Source: Nonomuraea africana
GTDB lineage: Bacteria > Actinomycetota > Actinomycetes > Streptosporangiales > Streptosporangiaceae
DNA length: 64,000 nucleotides
Direction: 5' to 3'
Assembly (NCBI RefSeq): GCF_014873535.1
Contig: NZ_JADBEF010000001.1
Span: 992,001 to 1,056,000 of the forward strand
Of the stretch, positions 58,377 to 64,000 are shown piece by piece. Below the pieces are notes generated by a model, which searched no databases, had not been told where the DNA came from, and was given only the letters and a program-made list of their open reading frames with translations. Both the position numbers and the translations under genes were made by a program. Position 1 is the stretch's first letter; each line of letters begins with the position of its first letter.

Positions 58377-60437
58377 CTAGGTCGAGGTGGGTGCCCGGTC
58401 GAATGCGGCCTGGTAGTTCTTCTCGCCGAGCGCCTTCTGGCACTCCTTGACGCACTTCTCGTGGTCCGTGGTGAGGAACGGCGCGCCCAGCATGGGAAGT
58501 CCCGAGGTCTTCCAGTTCGCCTGGAGTGCGCCCAGCAACTGGGCGGCCAGCTCGGCCTGTTCGAGAGCGGCGTAGATCCGCGCGGTCGTCTCCAGCGCGA
58601 TCAGCGTGCCCAGCGTGTCGTGGAAGTGGCGCTTGACCCGCAGGCCCTCCTGTGCCGAGGTCAGCGCCGCCTGCGGTCTGCCGGTGTAGAGCAGCGGCAG
58701 TGCGAGCGCCCAGCTGGCGTAGGAGCTGACGAACAGTTCGCCCCGCTCCTTGCAGACCTGTAGGACGTCGACCAGCAGTGATTCGGCCTCGAACAGCTCG
58801 CCCTGCTGGCTCAGCACCAGCGACAGCTCGACGATCGCGGGGAGCAGGCCGGGGTTGAGTTCCTTGTTGCCGGTGTTGAACTCGATCGCCATGCCGAGCA
58901 GCGCGCTGGCCTTCTGCAGGTCGCCCTGGAGCAGGGCGGCCGTGCCCTGCATCTTGGAGGCGAGGATGACCGCGCGCGAGTCGCCGACCAGCACCGCCTC
59001 GCTGCTGCACTTCTCGGCGGCCTCGAGCGCGCCCACGCTGTCGCCCTGGGCGCTGCGCACGTACGACAGCACCCACAGCGCCTTGCAGCGCTCCTTGCTC
59101 GGGTCGGGGTTGGCCCGCAGGGCCCGCTCCAGGTAGACGCGGCCCTCGCGGACGAAGCCGCAGCAGATCCACATGAACCACAGCGACGACAGCAGCTCGA
59201 GGGCCATCCGGCTCTCGCCCGGCGTGCGCAGCGCGTGTTCCAGCGCGAGCCTGACGTTGTCGTGCTCCTGGCGCATGCGGACGAACCAGTAGATCTGCCG
59301 GGGCCCTGACCAGGCGTCCTCGCTGCGGCGGGCCAGGCTCAGGTAGTAGGACAGGTGCTTGTGGCGCAGCCGTTGGGACTCGCCCAGCTTCTCGAGCCAC
59401 TCCTCGCCGTACTCGGCCAGCGTGTCGATCAGCTTGTAGCGCACGCCCGCGTGGTCGCTCCTGATCAGCAGGATGGACTTCTCCACCAGCCCGGTGACCA
59501 GGTCGGTGATGTCCTCGGCGGGCAGCCGGTCGTCGGAGCAGACGTACCTGGCCGCGTCGAGCTCGAAGTCGCCGGCGAAGACCGACAGGCGCGCCCACAG
59601 CAGCCGCTCGGCGGGCTCGCACAGCTCGTGGCTCCACCCGATGGCCGCGCGCAGCGTCTGGTGGCGCGGCAACGCCGTACGGCTGGCCCCGGCCAGCAGG
59701 CTGAAACGGTCGGTCAGCAGGCCCAGGATCTGCTCGACCGACAGCGCGCGCAGCCGCACCGCGGCCAGCTCGATCGCCAGCGGGATGCCGTCGAGCCTGC
59801 GGCACAGCTCCGCCACCGAGCCGATGTTCTGCTCGTCGAGCACGAAGTCGGGCACGACCGCGCCCGACCTGGCCGCGAACAGCTGCACGGACTCGTTGGT
59901 GAACAGGTTCTCCTGCGCGTCCTCGCCCGGCACGGCCAGCGGCGGTACCGGCACCACGTGCTCGTACGCCAGGTGCAGCGACTGGCGGCTGGTGGCCAGC
60001 ACCTTGAGCCGCGGGTTGGCGTGCAGCAGCTCGTCGATCAGCTCGGCGCAGCCCTCGATCAGGTGCTCGCAGGTGTCGAGGATGAGCAGCATGTTGCGGT
60101 TGGCGACCCACTCCGACAGCGACTCGGACTCGCCTCGGGCCGACTGGTCGGCCACGCCGAGGGCCGAGGCGATGGTGTTCTTCACCATGCCCGCGTCCTG
60201 CAGCCTGGCCAGGTCGGCGAACCAGACGCCGTCCTCGAACTGCGCGCGCACCTGGTGCGCCAGGCGCAGCACGGTACGCGACTTGCCGACGCCACCGATG
60301 CCCGTGACGGTCACCAGATTGGTGTTGTCGTCGGACAAGTGACGTTTGAGGTTGGCGAGCAGCCTCGTCCGGCCGACGAAGCTCGTGAGCTCCGCCGGCA
60401 AATTGCCTTCTCGACGCCAACCTGTCGGGGTGGCCAT
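58377..60437 (-). CDS. Soluble STAND (AfsR/LuxR-like) ATPase, C-terminus frameshifted
   Basis: 686 residues. REGNLPAELTSFVGR, Walker A GIGGVGKSR, Walker B MLLILDTCEHL, VLATSRQSL, GIPLAIELAA, then TPR-rich helices. No DNA-binding domain. It ends NYQAAFDRAPTST-stop. One frame over, the same DNA continues GTHLDLDEASTLALGEVDASSS to TAG at 58327, matching the usual family ending (LSLDEAVxxALGE). A single-base deletion near 58398 explains both. ATG 60437 follows AGG. May act as a signalling switch; convergent to the terpene cyclase. Confidence 0.88.
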   Translation of the reverse strand: MATPTGWRREGNLPAELTSFVGRTRLLANLKRHLSDDNTNLVTVTGIGGVGKSRTVLRLAHQVRAQFEDGVWFADLARLQDAGMVKNTIASALGVADQSARGESESLSEWVANRNMLLILDTCEHLIEGCAELIDELLHANPRLKVLATSRQSLHLAYEHVVPVPPLAVPGEDAQENLFTNESVQLFAARSGAVVPDFVLDEQNIGSVAELCRRLDGIPLAIELAAVRLRALSVEQILGLLTDRFSLLAGASRTALPRHQTLRAAIGWSHELCEPAERLLWARLSVFAGDFELDAARYVCSDDRLPAEDITDLVTGLVEKSILLIRSDHAGVRYKLIDTLAEYGEEWLEKLGESQRLRHKHLSYYLSLARRSEDAWSGPRQIYWFVRMRQEHDNVRLALEHALRTPGESRMALELLSSLWFMWICCGFVREGRVYLERALRANPDPSKERCKALWVLSYVRSAQGDSVGALEAAEKCSSEAVLVGDSRAVILASKMQGTAALLQGDLQKASALLGMAIEFNTGNKELNPGLLPAIVELSLVLSQQGELFEAESLLVDVLQVCKERGELFVSSYASWALALPLLYTGRPQAALTSAQEGLRVKRHFHDTLGTLIALETTARIYAALEQAELAAQLLGALQANWKTSGLPMLGAPFLTTDHEKCVKECQKALGEKNYQAAFDRAPTST

Positions 60438-60567
60438 GGGCAGCCTCACGGGGGGTAGCCGGACACCTTCTCACGCGCGGCTCCACTGTACCCCGGGAAG
60501 CCTTGACTGTCCCTTGTGCCGCACATGTGTTGGGGTGGTGTTTCTCCCTCCGGATAGCATTGTTGCC

Positions 60568-60681
60568 GTGAGTGAATTTCTACCTGAGCAGACGGCCGAC
60601 GACACCGACCTCGGCTGGGGAGAGCGCCAGGAGGACGATTCCGACGCTTTCTACCTGGAGAACAAGCCCCCGCACTGGTGA
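60568..60681 (+). CDS. 37-residue acidic protein, conserved-looking
   Basis: GTG 60568 begins SEFLPEQTADDTDLGWGE, then RQEDDSDAFYLENKPPHW and stop. The opening and the C-terminal PPHW resemble a short protein recurring in actinomycetes, usually unannotated. TAGCAT 7 nt upstream could be the -10 of a leaderless transcript. The stop is adjacent to the convergent ABC-2 permease stop (60683). Function unknown. Confidence 0.6.
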   Translation: MSEFLPEQTADDTDLGWGERQEDDSDAFYLENKPPHW

Positions 60682-60682
60682 C

Positions 60683-61531
60683 TCAGCTGACCACGTCCTT
60701 GCGCCTGAACCGGCGGAAGGCCAGCGCGACGAGAATGGCCGCGTAGGTCACCGACACCGCCGCGCCCTTGGTCATCCCGCCCCAGTCGAGTACGGGGGCC
60801 AGCGCGTCCATCCAGGCGGTGTTCCAGAACGTCGGCAAGAACTCCCTGAGCGTCCCGAGCGCCTCCACGGCCTGCAGGATGCTGCTGACGATCACCAGCC
60901 CGACGGCCCCGCCCACCGCGCCGAGCGGCGAGTCGGTGACCGTCGACAACAGGAACGCCAGCGACGCCACCACGAGCTGGCTGACCAGGGCGTAGCCGAT
61001 GACGATGCCGAAGCGCGGCAGCACGTCGAAGGCGGGGATCGTCTCGCCCGTCCCCGGCACCTGGATGTCGTTCCAGCCGAACACCAGCGTCCCGGCCAGC
61101 AGTGCCATCAGCGGCAGGCAGATCACCGCCGCGGCCGAGTAGCCGAGCGCCACGATCAGCTTCTGCCGCAGCAGCCTGTCGCGCGGCACCGGCGCGGCCA
61201 GCAGGTAGCGCAGTGACGACCAGTTCGCCTCGCTCGCCACGGTGTCGCCGCAGAACAGCGCCACTGCCACCACCAGCAGGAAGCTGGCCGACACCGACAG
61301 CGCGAACGCGGCGAAGTTGAGACCGCTCTGCGTGGCGAGGTCGGACAGCCGCAGGGCGTTCTGCTGGTTGGGGTTCTGCGGGCCGAACTGGAAGGCGATC
61401 ACCAGGATCCACGGCAGCGCGAGCAGCAGGCCGAACATCACCAGCGTCCGCCGCCGTTTGAACTGCCTGACGATCTCCACGCGCAGCGGCAGCGTGCGGC
61501 GGCCGTCGTATCCCGCGGCAGCGGTGCTCAA
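60683..61531 (-). CDS. ABC-2 type permease
   Basis: 282 residues, six hydrophobic segments (LVMFGLLLALPWILVIAF, FAAFALSVSASFLLVVAVALF, VALGYSAAAVICLPLMALLAG, and others). The segment VASEANWSSLRYLLAAPVPRDRLLRQKLIV is the ABC-2 membrane-protein hallmark. TTG 61531 overlaps the ATPase fusion's stop (TTGA), so the two are translated together and form one exporter. Confidence 0.9.
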   Translation of the reverse strand: MSTAAAGYDGRRTLPLRVEIVRQFKRRRTLVMFGLLLALPWILVIAFQFGPQNPNQQNALRLSDLATQSGLNFAAFALSVSASFLLVVAVALFCGDTVASEANWSSLRYLLAAPVPRDRLLRQKLIVALGYSAAAVICLPLMALLAGTLVFGWNDIQVPGTGETIPAFDVLPRFGIVIGYALVSQLVVASLAFLLSTVTDSPLGAVGGAVGLVIVSSILQAVEALGTLREFLPTFWNTAWMDALAPVLDWGGMTKGAAVSVTYAAILVALAFRRFRRKDVVS

Positions 61532-64000
61532 GGCTTGTCTCCGATCAGATCCAGGAACACGTCCTCCAGGCGCGGGCCACGGCCGTTGTTCTGGCCGTTG
61601 TGCCGGCCGGTGTGCTCGGCGGTGGCCAGCAGTTCGGACACGGGTCCCGCGCTCACCAGGCGGCCGCGGGTCATGACCACCACGTGGTTGCACGTCTGCT
61701 CGACCTCCGCCAGCAGGTGGCTGGAGACGATCACGGTACGGCCGTCGCTCGCGTAGCGCTTGAGCACCTCGCGCATCTCCCTGATCTGGGGCGGGTCCAG
61801 GCCGTTGGTGGGCTCGTCGAGGACGAGCAGGTCGGGCAGGCCGAGCATGGCCTGCGCGATGGCCAGGCGCTGGCGCATGCCCTGGGAGTAGGTGCGCACC
61901 GCCCGATCCAGTGCCGTGCCGAGGTCGGCGATCTCCAGCGCCTCCTCCATGCGCGCGTCGGCGGCGGGGCGCCCCGTGGCCTGCCAGTACAGCGTGAGGT
62001 TGTCGCGTCCCGACAGGTGCGGCAGGAAGCCGGGACCCTCGACGAACGACCCCAGCCGGGACAGGACAGGCGCCCCGGGGGTGACCTTCTCGCCAAATAT
62101 CCGGATCTGGCCGGTGTCGGGGTGGATGAGGCCCATCATCATCCGCATGGTGGTGGTCTTGCCCGCGCCGTTCGGCCCGAGCAGTCCCAGCACCTGGCCC
62201 TTCTCCACGCGGAAGGACAGCCCGTCCACGGCCTTCTCGCCGTTGCGGTAGGCCTTGGTCAGCCCGATGATCTCCAGCGGCACCTCGGCGTCCCCTGGCG
62301 TACCTCCGTCAGGGGCGGCTCCCGCTTTCTCGGGACGGCGGCGGCCGGTGGCCAGCAGGAGCGCGGCGGCCACGACGGCGGTCAGCGGCAGCGCCCACGT
62401 CCACCACACGGGCCCGGTCGGCGCGGCCTCCAGCGCGGCCACCGTCGGCACGGCCAGCACGGGCGAGGCGAGCCCCACCACGTAGCTCGCGGGCTGGGCG
62501 GGCGTCGCGTAGCCCATGTCGGTCGTGGTCAGCGCCAGCCGCAGCCGGTGACCCGCCGCGAAGCGGTGGTCCACCGCGGGCAGCGTGACGGTCGCCTCGG
62601 CGCTGTCCTTGCCCTCGGGGATCGTGATCCGCACCGGCGCGACCAGTCCGGCGGGCAGCGTCGGCGGGGTGGCGGCGTCGGCCACGTCGTAGAGCTTGGC
62701 GAACAGTGTCACCTCGCCCTCTCCTCGCACCCTGACCGTCACGGTGGGCGTGCCGGTGAGCTGCAGCGGCGCGGTCAGCGGCGCCGACTCGAAGACCGCG
62801 CTCTGCCCCGGCATGTCGAGGGAGACGCTGAGGCCGCCCTGGGCGCCGCCCAGCAGCCCGCCCATCCCCGGCACCGCCGAGATGGAGGCGGGGCTGCCGC
62901 CCGGCGGGTTGACGACGTTCTGCTCGGGGCCCGCCAGCCGGACCTGCGTGGTCGCGGTGCCGGTCAGGCCCGGATAGTGGTCGGCTCCTGGGTGCAGGCG
63001 GACGCGCTGCCTGGTGCCCGGGTCGCGGCCGCCGTCCCTGGTGATGACGAAGCGGTCGGCGGCCTCGGTGACGGCGTTCTTGCGCAGGTGGCGGTCGAAC
63101 CAGCCGAGGGTGAGCTCGTCCAGCCAGTCGGCCTCGCCGTTGCCCCCGTCGTGCCCGCCGTCGAACCAGACCACCTCGACGGGCGTGCCGCCCGCGGCGA
63201 TGGCCTTGGCGTTGGCGTCGGCCTGGGCGAGGGTGAACAGCGAGTCGCGCTGCCCCTGGACGAGCAGGGTGGGCGCCTTGATCCGCCCGGCCACGGCGGC
63301 CGGGCTCGACGCGCGCAGCAGCGCGATCGCCTCGGGCGTGGCCTTCCCCGTGGCCGCGGCCTGCTGGTACATCTCGCACACCGCGGGCAGGAACCGGCCG
63401 CATCTGGCCTCCTCGGCCGACAGCGGCCGCGGCGCCGCGGTCAGCGCGCCGAGACCCTGCGCCTCCACGCTGGGGCCGCCCCTGCTGAAGAACAGCCCGG
63501 CCCACATCTTCTTGAACACGCCGTTGGGGAACAGCGCCGCCGAGAGATCGTTCCAGGTGATCATCGGCACGATCGCGTCGACCCTGGTGTCGTGGGCGGC
63601 GGTCATCAGCGCGATCGCGCCGCCGTAGGAGCCGCCCGCGATGCCCACGCGGGGGTCGCCCTGCGCGTCGAGCTGGACCTCGGGCCGCCCGGCCAGCCAG
63701 TCGATCAGCTGCTTGACGTCCTTGACCTCGTAGTCGGGCGAGTTGAGCGCGATCTGCCCGGTGGAGCGGCCGAAACCGCGCGCCGACCAGGTCAGCACCG
63801 CGTAGCCCTGCTCGGCCAGCCGTACGGCCTGGGCCCTGACGCTCTGCTTGCTGCCGCCGAACCCGTGGGCCAGCAGCACGGCCGGAGCCCTGCCGCCGCC
63901 CCCCGGGGCGAAGTACGTCGTGTCGAGCTCGACCCGCTGGTCGTTCTCTGGACCGTCGAGGACGGCGATCCGCTGCTCCCGGCCCGTGATCTCGGGGGCG
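61528..64000 (-). CDS. Alpha/beta hydrolase (CocE/X-Pro type) fused to an ABC ATPase; start beyond window
   Basis: At least 824 residues, open at the right edge. First part: alpha/beta hydrolase with ARGFGRSTGQI, nucleophile elbow AGGSYGGAIAL, Asp in QGQRDSLFTL, His in DGGHDGGN, then a CocE-like jelly roll. A hydrophobic segment (WWTWALPLTAVVAAALLLATG) follows. Last about 310 residues: ABC ATPase with Walker A GPNGAGKTTT, QGMRQRLAIAQAM signature region, Walker B LLVLDEPTNGLD and SSHLLAEVE. The helix should place the hydrolase outside and the ATPase inside. Coupled to the ABC-2 permease downstream. Confidence 0.92.
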   Translation of the reverse strand, partial: APEITGREQRIAVLDGPENDQRVELDTTYFAPGGGGRAPAVLLAHGFGGSKQSVRAQAVRLAEQGYAVLTWSARGFGRSTGQIALNSPDYEVKDVKQLIDWLAGRPEVQLDAQGDPRVGIAGGSYGGAIALMTAAHDTRVDAIVPMITWNDLSAALFPNGVFKKMWAGLFFSRGGPSVEAQGLGALTAAPRPLSAEEARCGRFLPAVCEMYQQAAATGKATPEAIALLRASSPAAVAGRIKAPTLLVQGQRDSLFTLAQADANAKAIAAGGTPVEVVWFDGGHDGGNGEADWLDELTLGWFDRHLRKNAVTEAADRFVITRDGGRDPGTRQRVRLHPGADHYPGLTGTATTQVRLAGPEQNVVNPPGGSPASISAVPGMGGLLGGAQGGLSVSLDMPGQSAVFESAPLTAPLQLTGTPTVTVRVRGEGEVTLFAKLYDVADAATPPTLPAGLVAPVRITIPEGKDSAEATVTLPAVDHRFAAGHRLRLALTTTDMGYATPAQPASYVVGLASPVLAVPTVAALEAAPTGPVWWTWALPLTAVVAAALLLATGRRRPEKAGAAPDGGTPGDAEVPLEIIGLTKAYRNGEKAVDGLSFRVEKGQVLGLLGPNGAGKTTTMRMMMGLIHPDTGQIRIFGEKVTPGAPVLSRLGSFVEGPGFLPHLSGRDNLTLYWQATGRPAADARMEEALEIADLGTALDRAVRTYSQGMRQRLAIAQAMLGLPDLLVLDEPTNGLDPPQIREMREVLKRYASDGRTVIVSSHLLAEVEQTCNHVVVMTRGRLVSAGPVSELLATAEHTGRHNGQNNGRGPRLEDVFLDLIGDKP

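Noticed and set aside
57318..60437. Terpene biosynthetic gene cluster
   Set aside because: Only one biosynthetic gene is present; no prenyltransferase, P450 or methyltransferase in the flanks.
60651..61412. Alternative antisense protein opposite the ABC-2 permease
   Set aside because: Shadow frame; the membrane-protein frame has clear ABC-2 features and coupling to the ATPase.

Overview
The window is about 72% GC, is densely coded on both strands and uses GTG and TTG starts freely. Polyphosphate glucokinase, a DesK/DesR-type two-component pair, SARP and STAND regulators, a PAC2 protein, an M6 peptidase, a bacterial terpene cyclase and many stop/start overlaps all point to a filamentous actinomycete. 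A Streptosporangiaceae-type genome (Nonomuraea-like) is my guess; it is inferred from gene content only. I saw no rRNA, convincing tRNA or CRISPR array. Most very long antisense reading frames are GC artefacts and are left out.

Layout. 1-3.6 kb: the end of an unknown gene, then a two-gene oligopeptide/metal-type ABC uptake unit (lipoprotein plus a fused double permease, no ATPase) behind a Zur-like palindrome. 3.6-5.6 kb: secreted alpha-1,3-glucanase (GH71) with a 22-bp palindrome at its start. 5.7-14.1 kb: seven same-strand genes, every stop overlapping the next start (CodA-like amidohydrolase, solute-binding lipoprotein, two permeases, two ATPases, second amidohydrolase), divergent from a FadR/GntR repressor. 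This looks like a complete import-and-hydrolyse pathway for an unknown N-containing compound. 14.1-18.8 kb: ADP-ribosylglycohydrolase relic, Uma2 nuclease, HrpA helicase. 18.9-23.8 kb: YbaB and two helical proteins, ppgK, a TIGR03118 protein, TenA, a tandem repeat, HAD hydrolase. 23.8-31.5 kb: esterase/two-component operon, DUF4253, X-Pro peptidase, TetR/DUF5360/HAD.

31.5-45.9 kb: SRPBCC protein, large SARP regulator, IS605-type end relic at the tail of an acidic protein gene, hemerythrin, gamma-glutamyltransferase, MFS, an ABC exporter with divergent MarR, PucR with a degenerate amidohydrolase, M6 metalloprotease. 46-51 kb: membrane-anchored STAND ATPase, small membrane protein, and an IS200/IS605 element with intact tnpB but truncated tnpA. 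51-58 kb: tyrosine phosphatase, HxlR/tautomerase pair, oxidoreductase, CmtR-like sensor with divergent CDF metal exporter, PAC2 protein, ankyrin-repeat pseudogene, terpene cyclase. 58.3-64 kb: soluble STAND ATPase with a frameshifted C-terminus, a 37-residue conserved-looking protein, and a hydrolase-ABC ATPase fusion coupled to an ABC-2 permease, running off the window edge.

The most interesting material is the seven-gene amidohydrolase/ABC operon, the Zur-boxed fused permease, the hydrolase-ABC fusion, the TnpB element, and a series of gene relics (ADP-ribosylglycohydrolase, ankyrin, STAND N-terminus, tnpA, IS605 end) found by reading frames too short or broken for ordinary gene calls.
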